Shown here piece by piece: positions 18,620 through 28,145 of a stretch of 64,000 nucleotides of DNA. This stretch comes from Methylobacterium mesophilicum SR1.6/6. GTDB taxonomy: Bacteria > Pseudomonadota > Alphaproteobacteria > Rhizobiales > Beijerinckiaceae. The notes beneath the pieces were generated by a model that ran no database searches, was not told where the DNA came from, and saw nothing but the letters and a program-made list of their open reading frames with translations. A program made the position numbers and the translations under genes. The DNA lies in the NCBI RefSeq assembly GCF_000364445.2, contig NZ_CP043538.1, forward strand, positions 2,859,612-2,923,611. The letters are read 5' to 3'. Within the stretch, counting starts at the first letter, position 1, and each line of letters starts with the position of its first letter.

Positions 18620-18946
18620 TCAGAGCGAGAAGGAGGTGCCGCAGCCGCAGGAGGCCGTGGCCAGCGGGTTCTCGATCTTGAAGGACTGCCCGATCAGGTC
18701 GTTCACGAAATCGATGGTCGAGCCGCTCATGTATTCCAGCGAGACGGGATCGACGATCACCGTCGCGCCGTTGCGCTCGATCGCGATGTCCTGAGCCTCC
18801 CGGCTGCGGGTGATGTCGAACGCGTATGAGAAGCCGGAGCAGCCGCCGCCGTTGACGCTGATGCGCAGGGACGAGCCCGGCGGCTCGGACACCATGATCT
18901 CGTTGATGCGCTTGGCCGCGCGGTCGGTGAGGGTGATGTCAGCCAT
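18620..18946 (-). CDS. erpA: A-type iron-sulfur cluster carrier (ErpA/IscA-like)
   Basis: A 108-residue HesB/IscA-family protein with the three conserved cysteines: Cys36 (NGGGCSGF) and Cys100 and Cys102 (SCGCGTSF). It receives a 2Fe-2S or 4Fe-4S cluster and passes it to apoproteins in the cytosol. The assignment to ErpA rather than IscA/SufA follows its isolated position, away from isc or suf operons, next to a dGTPase-like gene as is common in alphaproteobacteria. It is divergent from that gene. Confidence 0.85.
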   Translation of the reverse strand: MADITLTDRAAKRINEIMVSEPPGSSLRISVNGGGCSGFSYAFDITRSREAQDIAIERNGATVIVDPVSLEYMSGSTIDFVNDLIGQSFKIENPLATASCGCGTSFSL

Positions 18947-19064
18947 GGGTCTCTGGCCACGCAGTGTTCGGTGGACGGCGCAGCCCGGCCGTTGTCCCGG
19001 GCGCTACGGCCCACAAGATATGGGGCGCGAGCCCGCGCTGCAACGCGCCGGGCGAGGAGGACTC

Positions 19065-19109
19065 ATGTACGGGGTGCAGGCGATGACGGTCGGACTTCGT
19101 GCGGCCTAA
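19065..19109 (+). other. Possible 14-codon leader ORF overlapping dgt
   Basis: GGCGAGGAGG six bases before an ATG at 19065 is the best ribosome-binding site in this interval, but that ATG opens only a 14-codon frame ending TAA at 19107-19109. The dgt frame begins at GTG 19099, eleven bases before that stop, without a good site of its own. Translation of dgt may be coupled to the leader, or a base may have been lost here. Confidence 0.35.
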
Positions 19110-20346
19110 CGGCGAGCGCTGGCGCGCACCCTACGCCACGGATCCGGGCCGCACTCGCGGGCGGCTGATCGCCGAGGCGGGCTCGCCGACGCGCAGCGAC
19201 TTCCAGCGCGACCGGGACCGCATCATCCACTCGACGGCGTTCCGGAGGCTGAAGCACAAGACCCAGGTCTTCGTGCATCACGAGGGCGATCACTACCGCA
19301 CGCGCCTCACCCACACCCTCGAAGTCAGTCAGATCGGCCGGGCGCTGGCCCGGGCTCTGGGCCTCGATGAGGATCTCGCCGAGGCGCTGGCCCTCAGCCA
19401 CGACCTCGGACACACCTGCTTCGGCCATACCGGCGAGGACGCGCTGGACGCCTGCATGGCGGGCCACGGCGGCTTCGACCACAACGCGCAGGCCCTGCGG
19501 ATCGTGACACGTCTGGAGCGGCGTTACGCCGGCTTCGACGGATTGAATCTCGCCTGGGAGACCCTGGAAGGGCTGGTCAAGCACAACGGACCGCTGCTGA
19601 CGTCCGGCGGGCAGCCGACGCCGCGCTACGCCGCCCGCGGCATCCCGGCCGCGATCCTCGAGTACGACGCGCTCAACCCGCTGGACCTCTGGAGCCAAGC
19701 CGGCCCCGAAGCTCAGGCGGCCTCTCTCGCCGACGACATCGCGTACGCCGCGCACGACCTGGACGATGGCCTTCGGGCCGGCCTGTTCGACATCCCCGAG
19801 TTGCGCGCCGTGCCGTTTTTGGCCGAACTCCTGGACGAGATCGACCGGCTCCACCCGGGCCTCGAAGCGTCCCGTGTGGTTCACGAGCTGGCGCGGCGTG
19901 TGATCACGCGCTTCGTCGAGGACGTCATTCGCGAGGGCAGCCGCCGGATCGCGGCTCTCGATCCTGCGAACGTCGAGGACATTCGCCACGCGGAGGCGCC
20001 GGTCATCGCATTCTCGCCGGCCATCGCGGCCGCCGACGCGGAGATCATGGGCTTCCTATGGAAGCGGATGTACCGGCATCCGGGCGTGGTGGCCGTGCGC
20101 AAGAAGGCCGAGTCGATCGTCAACGACCTGTTCGCCGCCTTCACCGCCGACCCGACGCGGATGCCGGAGGAGTGGAGCGCCGGCCTCGACGACGCCTCGC
20201 AGGCACGATTGGCCCGCAGGGTCGCCGACTATATCGCCGGCATGACCGACACCTACGCGGTCCTGGCGCACCGCAAGCTGTACGCGGCGACGCCGGACCT
20301 GCACTGGGAGCTGCCCAGCCGCGGCCTGCCGCTTACGGAGCCGTAA
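19099..20346 (+). CDS. dgt: Deoxyguanosinetriphosphate triphosphohydrolase-like protein
   Basis: A 415-residue HD-domain phosphohydrolase of the dGTPase type 2 group. The HD signature is complete: His72 ([13 protein letters not shown]), His101-Asp102 ([14 protein letters not shown]) and a later Asp in [15 protein letters not shown]. The enzyme would remove tripolyphosphate from dNTPs, limiting the pool. The start is uncertain: GTG at 19099 is the only credible in-frame start before the conserved [18 protein letters not shown]. The gene is divergent from the Fe-S carrier gene and converges on a glycine-rich protein gene, separated by a strong hairpin. Confidence 0.88.
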   Translation: MRPNGERWRAPYATDPGRTRGRLIAEAGSPTRSDFQRDRDRIIHSTAFRRLKHKTQVFVHHEGDHYRTRLTHTLEVSQIGRALARALGLDEDLAEALALSHDLGHTCFGHTGEDALDACMAGHGGFDHNAQALRIVTRLERRYAGFDGLNLAWETLEGLVKHNGPLLTSGGQPTPRYAARGIPAAILEYDALNPLDLWSQAGPEAQAASLADDIAYAAHDLDDGLRAGLFDIPELRAVPFLAELLDEIDRLHPGLEASRVVHELARRVITRFVEDVIREGSRRIAALDPANVEDIRHAEAPVIAFSPAIAAADAEIMGFLWKRMYRHPGVVAVRKKAESIVNDLFAAFTADPTRMPEEWSAGLDDASQARLARRVADYIAGMTDTYAVLAHRKLYAATPDLHWELPSRGLPLTEP

Positions 20347-20371
20347 GCACGGAGGTGCCGTCTGCCCGTAG

Positions 20372-20403
20372 CCCCTCGCCGCACATGTCGGATCGGCGAG
20401 GGG
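20372..20403. terminator. Bidirectional terminator hairpin
   Basis: A perfect 10-bp stem, CCCCTCGCCG (20372-20381) with its complement (20394-20403), and a 12-base loop, in the 66 bases between the convergent dgt and glycine-rich genes. Confidence 0.6.
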
Positions 20404-20412
20404 ACGCGGCGA

Positions 20413-20820
20413 TCAGCAGCCGCAGCCGTAGGTGTAGCCACCGTAGTAGGCGGGATAGCCGTATCCGTAGGAGCCGTATGCCGCCGGGTAGCCGTAGCCA
20501 TACCCGTAGCCGCCGTAGCCGTATCCGCCGTAGAGGCTGCTCGCCGCCAGGCCGAGGCCCAGCCCGATCCCCGCTCCCGCGAGTCCATAGCCGAAGCCCC
20601 GCCCGTAGCCGTAACGGTAGCCGAAACCGCGGCCGTAATATCCGCCCCGATAGCCGAAGCCGCCGCCACGGAAACCGCCGTGGAAGCCGCCGCCGTGGAA
20701 GCCGCCGCCGTGGAAGCCGCCGCCGTGGAACCCGCCGCCGCGGAAGCCGCGGGCCTCCGCGGTCGGAGCCGCGATCATCAGGGCACAGAGCGCCGTGCCG
20801 GCCATCGTCAAAGCTCTCAT
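20413..20820 (-). CDS. Glycine/tyrosine-rich exported repeat protein
   Basis: A 135-residue protein with a clear signal peptide (MRALTMAGTALCALMIAAPTAEA). The mature part is low complexity: first RGFRGGGFHGGGFHGG-type repeats, then GYG/GYY repeats with a small hydrophobic stretch (GAGIGLGLGLAASSLYGG), ending in TYGCGC. Related proteins are common in Methylobacterium and Bradyrhizobium; none has an established role. GGAGGAG precedes the ATG at 20820. The His/Gly repeats could bind metal, but that is a guess. Confidence 0.75.
   Translation of the reverse strand: MRALTMAGTALCALMIAAPTAEARGFRGGGFHGGGFHGGGFHGGGFHGGFRGGGFGYRGGYYGRGFGYRYGYGRGFGYGLAGAGIGLGLGLAASSLYGGYGYGGYGYGYGYPAAYGSYGYGYPAYYGGYTYGCGC
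20671..20745. repeat. 15-bp tandem repeat within the glycine-rich gene
   Basis: Three exact copies of GCCGCCGCCGTGGAA (20686-20730), followed by one copy with two changes (20731-20745) and preceded by a partial copy. On the minus strand each unit encodes FHGGG. Such arrays gain and lose units by slippage. Confidence 0.85.
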
Positions 20821-21073
20821 CGGTCTCCTCCACGATCGGGAATGCCGCGATCTTGGGCGAGGACATCGTCTTGACCGTCGGGAGGCAAGGCGCGCTCTGC
20901 CGAATCGGTACTCGCCGCCCTGGATGACGGGGCGCGCACGATCCGCCCAGTCCGGAGACGAAGCCGTCCCACCGGCGTCGTGACACCCCTTCGGCGCCTT
21001 GCTAGACGGCCCGGGCGGGCGCAGGTCGGACAGGCCAGGCGACGAGACCCCCGCGCGAGCGAGACCGAGACCG

Positions 21074-22825
21074 ATGAACATCTTCGCCCTGTTCGAGGCG
21101 CGTGTGCGCGAGGCCGTGGAGGCCCTGACGCGCGCCGGCCAGTTGCCCGGGGGCCTCGACCTCGGCCGCGTCGTCGTCGAGCCGCCGCGCGACCCCTCGC
21201 ACGGCGACCTCGCCACCAACGCGGCCCTCGTTCTCGCCAAGGAGGCGCGGACGAACCCGAAGGCCCTCGGCGAGGCCCTGGCGGCGGAGCTGGGCACCGA
21301 TCCGCGCATCGCCGAGGCGCGTGTCGCAGGACCCGGCTTCATCAACCTCCGGCTCGACCCGAAGATTCTCCACGACGTGCTGCGCAGCGCTCTCGCCGAA
21401 CCCGAGGCGTTCGGACGCGCGCGCCTTTCCGGCGGACCGATCAACGTCGAGTATGTCTCGGCCAATCCGACCGGTCCCATGCATGTGGGCCATGGCCGCG
21501 GGGCTGTGTTCGGCGACGCCCTGTGCAACCTGCTGGTCGCGGCGGGGCGGCAGGTGACGCGCGAGTACTACATCAACGATGCGGGCGTTCAGGTCGACGT
21601 GCTCGCCCGCTCCGCCTTCCAGCGCTACCGCGAGGCATTGGGCGAGCCCTTTGCCATCGCCGAAGGGCTCTATCCGGGGGATTACCTCAAGCCCGTCGGT
21701 GCCCGGCTGGCGGAGACGCACGGACGCGCGCTTCTCGACAGGTCCGAGGCGGAGTGGCTGCCGGTGGTCCGCGAGACTGCCCTCGCCATGATGATGGACA
21801 TGATCCGTGCCGACCTGGCCGCGATCGGGATCCGGCACGACGTGTTCTTCTCTGAGCGGACGCTGCAGGACAGCGGGGCCGTGAAGACGCTGCTCGAAGA
21901 ACTGCGCCAGCGGGGGCTCGTCTACGAGGGCCGCCTGCCGCCGCCCAAGGGGCAGCTCCCCGAAGATTGGGAGGATCGCGAGCAGACGCTGTTCCGCACC
22001 CGGGAGTTTGGCGACGATAGCGATCGGCCGCTTTTGAAGTCTGACGGGTCGTACACGTATTTCGCCTCCGACATCGCGTATCACCGGGCGAAGTATCTGG
22101 CGGGCGCCACCGAGCTGATCGACGTCCTTGGTGCCGACCACGGCGGCTACGTGAAGCGCATGCAGGCGGCCGTGAAGGCTGTGAGCGACGGCAGGGCGAC
22201 GCTCGACGTCAAGCTCTGCCAGCTGGTGCGGCTGTTGCGCGCAGGCGAGCCGGTTAAGATGTCGAAACGGTCCGGCGAGTTCGTGACCTTGCGCGACGTG
22301 ATCGACGAGGTCGGGCGCGACGCGATCCGCTTCATGATGCTGTATCGCAAGAACGACGCGACCCTGGATTTCGACCTCGCCAAAGTGGTCGAGCAGTCGA
22401 AGGACAACCCGGTCTTCTACGTCCAGTACGCGCACGCCCGGGTGCGTTCGGTGCAGCGGCAGGCGCGCGAGGCATTTCCCGATACGGATCTGTCCCCCGC
22501 GGCCCTCCTGCGCGAGGCCGATCTCGGGCTCCTGACGGATGCGGGCGAGATCGAGATGATGCGCCTCATCGCCCAGTATCCGCGGGTTCTCGAATCAGCC
22601 GCCGTGGCACACGAACCGCATCGGATCGCCTTCCATCTGTACGAGCTGGCCTCGGCGCTTCATAGTTTCTGGAACAAGGGCAAAGACTTGCCGCAATTAC
22701 GGTTTGTTAATGCAACCGATCGAAAGTCGACGTGGGCCCGGCTGGCGCTCGTCGAAGCTCTTCGGAGCACGCTCGCCGCTGGCCTCGCGGTGCTCGGTGT
22801 GACCGCGCCGGACGAGATGCGATAG
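21074..22825 (+). CDS. argS: Arginyl-tRNA synthetase
   Basis: A 583-residue class I synthetase. The HIGH motif is [13 protein letters not shown] (131-143) and the KMSKS loop is [10 protein letters not shown]. An N-terminal Add-1 domain (about 1-110) and a C-terminal DALR anticodon-binding domain (about 455-583, with [22 protein letters not shown]) complete the family plan. It charges tRNA-Arg in the cytosol. ATG at 21074 opens the conserved [11 protein letters not shown]; an upstream in-frame extension to 20999 is unlikely. It begins the housekeeping run argS, SPOR protein, nagZ, tatABC, all on the plus strand. Confidence 0.95.
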   Translation: MNIFALFEARVREAVEALTRAGQLPGGLDLGRVVVEPPRDPSHGDLATNAALVLAKEARTNPKALGEALAAELGTDPRIAEARVAGPGFINLRLDPKILHDVLRSALAEPEAFGRARLSGGPINVEYVSANPTGPMHVGHGRGAVFGDALCNLLVAAGRQVTREYYINDAGVQVDVLARSAFQRYREALGEPFAIAEGLYPGDYLKPVGARLAETHGRALLDRSEAEWLPVVRETALAMMMDMIRADLAAIGIRHDVFFSERTLQDSGAVKTLLEELRQRGLVYEGRLPPPKGQLPEDWEDREQTLFRTREFGDDSDRPLLKSDGSYTYFASDIAYHRAKYLAGATELIDVLGADHGGYVKRMQAAVKAVSDGRATLDVKLCQLVRLLRAGEPVKMSKRSGEFVTLRDVIDEVGRDAIRFMMLYRKNDATLDFDLAKVVEQSKDNPVFYVQYAHARVRSVQRQAREAFPDTDLSPAALLREADLGLLTDAGEIEMMRLIAQYPRVLESAAVAHEPHRIAFHLYELASALHSFWNKGKDLPQLRFVNATDRKSTWARLALVEALRSTLAAGLAVLGVTAPDEMR

Positions 22826-22874
22826 GGCCCGTACGCATCGGGCTGGTGTCCGGCGCTGATGTGAGGATTCAGGC

Positions 22875-24251
22875 ATGACGAACGCTTCGCGCGCTCAGGT
22901 CGATCTCGACGCCCTCGCGCGCGATCTGCGTCCGGAAGGATCCCGCGCGCCGCAATCCGGATCCAAGGCCGATCCCCTGGCGGAACTCGCCCGCATCGTT
23001 GGCCAGGACGACCCGTTCCGCGCCCTTCTGGCGGCCCGAGAGGAGATGCGCGCCGCCTCCGAAGCGTCCCCTCAGGCCGGCTGGTCGGGGCGTGTCGAGC
23101 CGAGCTTCGCCCAAGATGCCGTCAAGCCGACCCCGGCCGACGCCTTCGATCAGTACCTCGCTTCGGTGGAGCGCGACACGCATCAGGAAAGCGTGGCCTA
23201 TGGCGGTGAGCCCGCGGCGGAGCCGGCTCCGCCGGCAGGCGACTACGAAGCCGACCGGCCGCTTCGGCGCGTCGATCCGCGCCGCCGGCTCGTCTCGGTC
23301 GGGGCGGGCATCGCCGTGGTGGCCGTCGCGGTCACAGGCGCGCTGACCTACAAAGGGCTCAGCGGTTCGAGCCACGGCGGCGTGCCCGTGGTGCAGGCCG
23401 ATTCCACACCGCTCAAGGTGGCCCCGAAGGTCGCCGACGGCGTCGAGATCCCGGACCAGAACCGGCAGATTTACGACCCGAAGGGCAAGAAGGACGGTCA
23501 GATCAAGATCGTCAACCGCGAGGAGCAGCCCCTCGACGTGGCCGAGGCCGCGCGCGCCGCCCAGGGTCCGTCGCCCGCCGGCAGCGCGCAGGGCGGCACG
23601 ACCCCGGGCAACGGCCCCTTCGAGGCGTTCGGCGAGCCCCGCCGGGTACGCACCGTGGCCGTGAAGCCCGATGCTCCGCCCCCGGCGCCGGCCCGCGAGG
23701 CCCAGGCGGATGCGGGACCTGCCCCGATCCCCACCATGGTGCTGCCGGGCGATGAGCCGGCCCAGCCGGCGCCGTCCAGGGCGCCGACCCGGCAGGCTGC
23801 GGCGGGTCTGGCGACGGCAACGCCCGCTTCGGTCGCGCCGCCGCCGGCGTTGGCCCAGACTGAGTCGCCCGCACCGAAGCCCGTCGCGGTGAAGCCCCCG
23901 CCGAAGGCGGCGCAGCGGGTCGCGACCGTGGCTCCGGCCTCGGCGGCCGCGCCCGACACCACGTCGAGCACCGCGACCTCCGACGACGCGGCCGTCCATT
24001 CCGGCCCGGTGAGTGGCTTCTCGGTGCAGCTCGGCGTGCGCAATTCCGCCGCCGAGGCCAAGGCCGCCTTCCGGCAGATGCAAAGCAAGTTCGCGCAGCT
24101 GGCCGGAAAGCCCGAGCTGATCCGGCAGGCGGACGTGAACGGCAAGACCATCTTCCGCGTCCGCGTCGGGCCGCTCGACAAGGCCGAGGCGTCCAGCCTG
24201 TGCAGCGCCCTGCAGGGTGCCGGCGGCCAGTGCTTCGTGGCCAAGAACTGA
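22875..24251 (+). CDS. SPOR-domain cell-envelope protein
   Basis: A 458-residue bitopic membrane protein. It has a cytosolic N-terminal part of about 138 residues, one membrane helix (LVSVGAGIAVVAVAVTGAL, about 139-158), a long Pro/Ala-rich periplasmic linker, and a C-terminal SPOR domain (about 380-456, with GFSVQLGVRNSAAEAKAAF and FRVRVGPLDKAEA). SPOR domains bind peptidoglycan stripped of stem peptides at division sites. The position between argS and nagZ is a conserved alphaproteobacterial arrangement, and it fits a role in septal wall remodelling. Confidence 0.85.
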   Translation: MTNASRAQVDLDALARDLRPEGSRAPQSGSKADPLAELARIVGQDDPFRALLAAREEMRAASEASPQAGWSGRVEPSFAQDAVKPTPADAFDQYLASVERDTHQESVAYGGEPAAEPAPPAGDYEADRPLRRVDPRRRLVSVGAGIAVVAVAVTGALTYKGLSGSSHGGVPVVQADSTPLKVAPKVADGVEIPDQNRQIYDPKGKKDGQIKIVNREEQPLDVAEAARAAQGPSPAGSAQGGTTPGNGPFEAFGEPRRVRTVAVKPDAPPPAPAREAQADAGPAPIPTMVLPGDEPAQPAPSRAPTRQAAAGLATATPASVAPPPALAQTESPAPKPVAVKPPPKAAQRVATVAPASAAAPDTTSSTATSDDAAVHSGPVSGFSVQLGVRNSAAEAKAAFRQMQSKFAQLAGKPELIRQADVNGKTIFRVRVGPLDKAEASSLCSALQGAGGQCFVAKN

Positions 24252-24516
24252 GGCGCTTCGCGCTCTGAATCGAGCGTGGCGGCCGAGTCCCACTGCGGGC
24301 TTGTGCCCCGCGCGGGGCAGGGCCGGGATGCGCCTCCGACAGGAGGCGAGTCTCTCGAGCAACAGGAATCGACCGTCGGACCGGTTACGGTGCCGGGATC
24401 GCGCTTTCGTCTTGTCGCGTCCGCGTTCCCGCCCGACTCTACCGTCACCGATTCGGTCCGCCCGGCGTATTCGCTTCCACTCTGTGCCGCTCCCGACGAG
24501 TTTCCGAGACGTGCCG

Positions 24517-25521
24517 ATGACATCCCGTGCCCTGATCCTCGGCTGCGCCGGCAAGTCGCTCTCCGCCGAGGAAGCGGCTTTCTTCCGCGACGTGCGGCCC
24601 TGGGGTTTCATCCTCTTCAAGCGCAACATCGGGACGCCCGCGGAGGTGCGGGTCCTGACCGACGCGCTTCGTGCGTGCGTCGGCTCCGACAAGGCGCCGA
24701 TCCTGATCGATCAGGAGGGCGGCCGGGTGCAGCGCATGGGTCCGCCGCACTGGCCGGCCTATCCGGCCGGTGGCCGCTACGGTCGCCTGAACGGCAGCGC
24801 CGCGACGATCGCCCGACTCGGTGCACGCCTCATGGCGCACGATCTCGCGGAGGTCGGCATCAATGTCGATTGTGCCCCAGTCCTCGACGTCCCCGCACCC
24901 GGCTCGCACGACATCATCGGTGACAGAGCTTACGGGACCAACCCGGCGGCCGTCGCGGAGATCGGCCGAGCCATCGCAGAGGGCCTCATGGCTGGCGGCG
25001 TCCTGCCGGTGATGAAGCACATCCCCGGGCACGGCCGCGCCGCCTGCGACAGCCACCACGGCCTGCCTGTCGTCGATGTCCCACGTGACGCCCTCGCGGC
25101 TCAGGATTTTGGCCCGTTCCGCGCGCTGGCCGATCTGCCGATGGCGATGAGCGCCCATGTCGTTTTCACGGCGCTCGACCCCGACCGACCCGCGACCCAG
25201 TCGGCCACCGTCATCCAGGACGTGATCCGGACGGCGATCGGGTTCGACGGGCTGCTGATGACCGACGACCTGTCGATGCACGCGCTCACCGGCACGTTTC
25301 GCGAGCGGACGCAGCGGGCCTTCGCGGCCGGCATCGACGTCGGCCTCCACTGCAACGGCTCGATGGAGGAGATGCGGGGCGTTGCGGAGGCCGCTCCCGC
25401 TCTGGAGGGCCGTTCCGCTGAGCGGGCCGCCGCAGCGCTGGGTCGCCTCGATCCCGCCGGTGAGACGCTGGACGTTCCGGAGGCCCGGGCGCGCTTCGCG
25501 GCCGCTCTCGCGGCCGCCTGA
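24517..25521 (+). CDS. nagZ: Beta-N-acetylhexosaminidase
   Basis: A 334-residue glycoside hydrolase family 3 enzyme. The family motif KHIPGHG begins at Lys167, and Asp250 in MTDDLSMHAL is the catalytic nucleophile (Asp248 in E. coli NagZ). It cleaves GlcNAc from anhydro-muropeptides in the cytosol during wall recycling; anmK further along this window acts in the same route. ATG at 24517 is chosen because it opens MTSRALILGCAG; the 265 bases before it hold no recognisable gene. In many relatives scpA and scpB follow, but here tatA comes next. Confidence 0.92.
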   Translation: MTSRALILGCAGKSLSAEEAAFFRDVRPWGFILFKRNIGTPAEVRVLTDALRACVGSDKAPILIDQEGGRVQRMGPPHWPAYPAGGRYGRLNGSAATIARLGARLMAHDLAEVGINVDCAPVLDVPAPGSHDIIGDRAYGTNPAAVAEIGRAIAEGLMAGGVLPVMKHIPGHGRAACDSHHGLPVVDVPRDALAAQDFGPFRALADLPMAMSAHVVFTALDPDRPATQSATVIQDVIRTAIGFDGLLMTDDLSMHALTGTFRERTQRAFAAGIDVGLHCNGSMEEMRGVAEAAPALEGRSAERAAAALGRLDPAGETLDVPEARARFAAALAAA

Positions 25522-25667
25522 TCGACCGTTCAATCCGCGGCCTTCCACCGTCCCCGGCGTCGCCTCTGCTTGTGTTCGAGCGGCACGATCCCTAGGTTCG
25601 CCCGGAATTCCTCAACCGGACGTGGCGTCACGCTCTCGCTTCCCGGGGGCGCACGCAGGAGGTTGCC

Positions 25668-25940
25668 ATGGGCAGCATGAGTATCTGGCACTGGGTCGTC
25701 GTCGCGGTCATCGTGATGCTGCTCTTCGGACGCGGCAAGGTTTCGGACCTGATGGGCGACGTGGCCAAGGGCATCAAGGCGTTCAAGAAGGGTATGGCCG
25801 AGGACGAGACCCCGCAGGCCAGCCAGACCGTGGCTCCGCCCAGCGAGCCCGTGCGCACGATCCCGCACGCCACCGAGACCAGCCCGGGCACGGCTATCCC
25901 GGCCAGCCATCTCCCTGGCGGCGAGCGCAAGCCGGTCTGA
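25668..25940 (+). CDS. tatA: Twin-arginine translocase subunit TatA
   Basis: A 90-residue protein with one N-terminal membrane helix ([21 protein letters not shown]), the FGRGK hinge, an amphipathic helix ([19 protein letters not shown]) and a polar tail. This is the standard TatA plan. TatA multimers form the pore for folded proteins with Arg-Arg signals. AGGAGG precedes the ATG. First gene of tatABC. Confidence 0.95.
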   Translation: MGSMSIWHWVVVAVIVMLLFGRGKVSDLMGDVAKGIKAFKKGMAEDETPQASQTVAPPSEPVRTIPHATETSPGTAIPASHLPGGERKPV

Positions 25941-26054
25941 CAGCGGACGGGTCTAATCCCGGGCTCGGGGACTGTCAGGGGGCGCGTGCTCGTGTAGAGC
26001 CTGACGGGGTCCGAGCGGGGGTTCGGACCGAAAGGCAGCAGGACCGTCGACGAC

Positions 26055-26627
26055 ATGCTGGACATGAGTTGGGGCGAGGTGATGCTGATCGGCGGCGTCG
26101 CCCTCATCGTCATCGGGCCGAAGGATCTGCCGAAGGCGCTCCGCACCGTCGGCCAGATCACGTCGAAGCTGCGCCGCATGGCCGGCGAGTTCCAGATGCA
26201 ATTCAATGAGGCGATCCGCGAGGCCGAGCTCGACGAGGTGCGGCGCGAGGTCGACGGGATTCGCAATACCGTCCGGACGGCCGGCTCGACCTTCAATCCC
26301 GTTCAGACGATCCGCGACGAGCTGAAGGGTGCCGTGGAGGGGCGGACCAAGATCGGGCCCGAAAAGCTCGGTCCCGAGATGCCCGCGCCGGAGGCTCGGT
26401 CCCTCGCCGACGCGACTGCGCAGCTGAAGGCCGAACAGGAGGCCGCGGCACCTGTGCAGGCGACGGAGCAACCGGCCGCCGAGCCGGCGCATCCGATACC
26501 CCAGGCGGCACCCGAGGTGCCGCTGCCGGTTCCCGGATCCGTCGATGATCCTTTCGGGCCGCCGCCCGAACCCTCCGCGACGCACCAGCCCCCCGAGGAC
26601 CCGAAGAACGGCGCCGCTGTCCGATGA
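26055..26627 (+). CDS. tatB: Twin-arginine translocase subunit TatB
   Basis: A 190-residue protein. It opens with [33 protein letters not shown] sequence, the glutamate-bearing membrane helix and GPKDLP hinge typical of TatB. An extended amphipathic helix (about 30-90) and a long Pro/Ala/Glu-rich tail follow. TatB and TatC form the signal-peptide receptor. Its stop overlaps the tatC start by 4 bases. Confidence 0.95.
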   Translation: MLDMSWGEVMLIGGVALIVIGPKDLPKALRTVGQITSKLRRMAGEFQMQFNEAIREAELDEVRREVDGIRNTVRTAGSTFNPVQTIRDELKGAVEGRTKIGPEKLGPEMPAPEARSLADATAQLKAEQEAAAPVQATEQPAAEPAHPIPQAAPEVPLPVPGSVDDPFGPPPEPSATHQPPEDPKNGAAVR

Positions 26628-27424
26628 TCACCGAGGCAGACGAGGCCGAGATCGAGGCCTCCCGAGCGCCGTTGCTTGAGCATTTGATCGAGCTGCGCGC
26701 GCGGTTGATCAAATCGCTCATCGCGTTCGTGGTGATGTTCTTCGCGTGCTTCTTCTTCTCGCGCGATATCTACAATATTCTCGTTTATCCCTACACGTCG
26801 GTGGTTGGCACCCAGAACGCCGAGCTGATTGCGACCCACTTCCTCGAGCAGGTCTTCACCAACATCAAGCTCAGCGTCTTCGGAGCGGCCTTCCTCGCTT
26901 TTCCGGTGATCGCCACGCAGATCTACGCCTTCGTGGCGCCGGGTCTCTATCGCAACGAGCGGAAGGCGTTTCTGCCCTACCTCGTGGCGACGCCGATCTT
27001 CTTCGTGCTCGGCGCGCTGGTGGTGTTCTTCCTGGCGATGCCGCTGTTGATCAAGTTCTCGGTTTCGCTCCAGCAGGTGGGCGTGGCCGGAGAGCCGACG
27101 ATCAAGCTTCTGCCCAAGGTCGACGAGTATCTCTCGCTGATCATGACGCTCATCTTCGCGTTCGGCATCGCGTTCCAGCTCCCGGTGATCCTGACGCTGC
27201 TGGGTCAGGTCGGAATCATCGATGCGAAGTTTCTGCGGGAGAAGCGGCGCTACGCGATCGTGCTGGTCTTCGTCGCCGCCGCCGTGCTCACGCCGCCCGA
27301 CGTGATCTCACAGCTCTCCCTGGCCCTGCCGATGCTGCTCCTCTACGAGGCGTCGGTGTTTTCGGTGGCGCGGGTCGAGAAGCTGCGCGCGGCGCGGCGG
27401 GTCGAGGACGGGCTGGATCCGTGA
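26624..27424 (+). CDS. tatC: Twin-arginine translocase subunit TatC
   Basis: A 266-residue protein with six membrane helices. Conserved family features are visible: [12 protein letters not shown] near the N-terminus (the signal-binding glutamate region), [12 protein letters not shown], and [16 protein letters not shown]. It recognises twin-arginine signals in the inner membrane. It ends exactly against the convergent kdpE-like gene with no gap. Two proteins in this window carry likely Tat signals (13177 and 49714). Confidence 0.96.
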   Translation: MITEADEAEIEASRAPLLEHLIELRARLIKSLIAFVVMFFACFFFSRDIYNILVYPYTSVVGTQNAELIATHFLEQVFTNIKLSVFGAAFLAFPVIATQIYAFVAPGLYRNERKAFLPYLVATPIFFVLGALVVFFLAMPLLIKFSVSLQQVGVAGEPTIKLLPKVDEYLSLIMTLIFAFGIAFQLPVILTLLGQVGIIDAKFLREKRRYAIVLVFVAAAVLTPPDVISQLSLALPMLLLYEASVFSVARVEKLRAARRVEDGLDP

Positions 27425-28111
27425 TCAGTCCGGTGCGCGGAGACGGTAGCCCACGCCGGTCTCGGTGAGCAGGTAGCGCGGACGCTCCGGGTCCGGCTCC
27501 AGCTTCTGGCGAAGCTGTCGCATGTAGACGCGCAGGTATTGCGGATCCGATGAAGACGGCGCGTGGCGCATGAGCTGCGCGTGCGTCAGCACCTTTCCGG
27601 CATGCTGAACCAGCACCCGCAGGAAATCGTACTCCCGCGGCGACAGCTTCACCTCCCGCTCGCCTACCCGCACGACGCGGCGGACGAGATCGACCGACAG
27701 GTCATCGATCCGGAACACCGGACGCTCGCCCTGCATCGCCAGCCGGTGTCGAAGGGCAGCGCGGATGCGGGCGAGCAGTTCATTCATGCCGAACGGTTTG
27801 GTGACGTAATCGTCGGCCCCGAGATCCAGGGCCTCGACCTTGCCGCGCTCGTCGTCCCGGCTGGATAGGACCACCACGGGCAGGTTCGGCCAGCCCTCGC
27901 GGATCTGGGCGAGCAGGGCATGGCCCGGCATGTCGGGTAGGCCAAGGTCGAGGATCACGAGGTCGACTCCACCGGCCCCGAGGGCGGCCAGGGCCGCCGA
28001 CCCGTCGGCCGCCTCGACGACGCCGTAGGCCTGTGTGCCAAGGCCGGTCCGCAGCAGTCGGCGGATCGGCGGCTCGTCGTCGATGACCAGAATGCGGGCA
28101 ACGGCGCTCAC
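27425..28111 (-). CDS. kdpE: KdpE-like OmpR-family response regulator
   Basis: A 228-residue regulator. The receiver domain (1-120) has Asp11-Asp12, phospho-acceptor Asp55 (VILDLGLPD) and Lys in DDYVTKPFG. The winged-helix output (about 130-226) has LSPREYDFLRVLVQHAGKVLTHAQLM and the C-terminal YLLTETGVGYRLR typical of KdpE. KdpE activates the kdpFABC potassium transporter. No sensor kinase KdpD or kdpFABC is nearby; the gene sits 34 bases downstream of tyrS. It could be a relocated KdpE or a paralogue with another target. Confidence 0.8.
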   Translation of the reverse strand: MSAVARILVIDDEPPIRRLLRTGLGTQAYGVVEAADGSAALAALGAGGVDLVILDLGLPDMPGHALLAQIREGWPNLPVVVLSSRDDERGKVEALDLGADDYVTKPFGMNELLARIRAALRHRLAMQGERPVFRIDDLSVDLVRRVVRVGEREVKLSPREYDFLRVLVQHAGKVLTHAQLMRHAPSSSDPQYLRVYMRQLRQKLEPDPERPRYLLTETGVGYRLRAPD

Positions 28112-28145
28112 GCGGCAATCCCTCGGTCAGCTCCGGTGCGGTCGA

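Noticed and set aside
20671-20745. Short direct repeats considered as a CRISPR array.
   Set aside because: Units are contiguous with no spacers and encode an in-frame peptide repeat.
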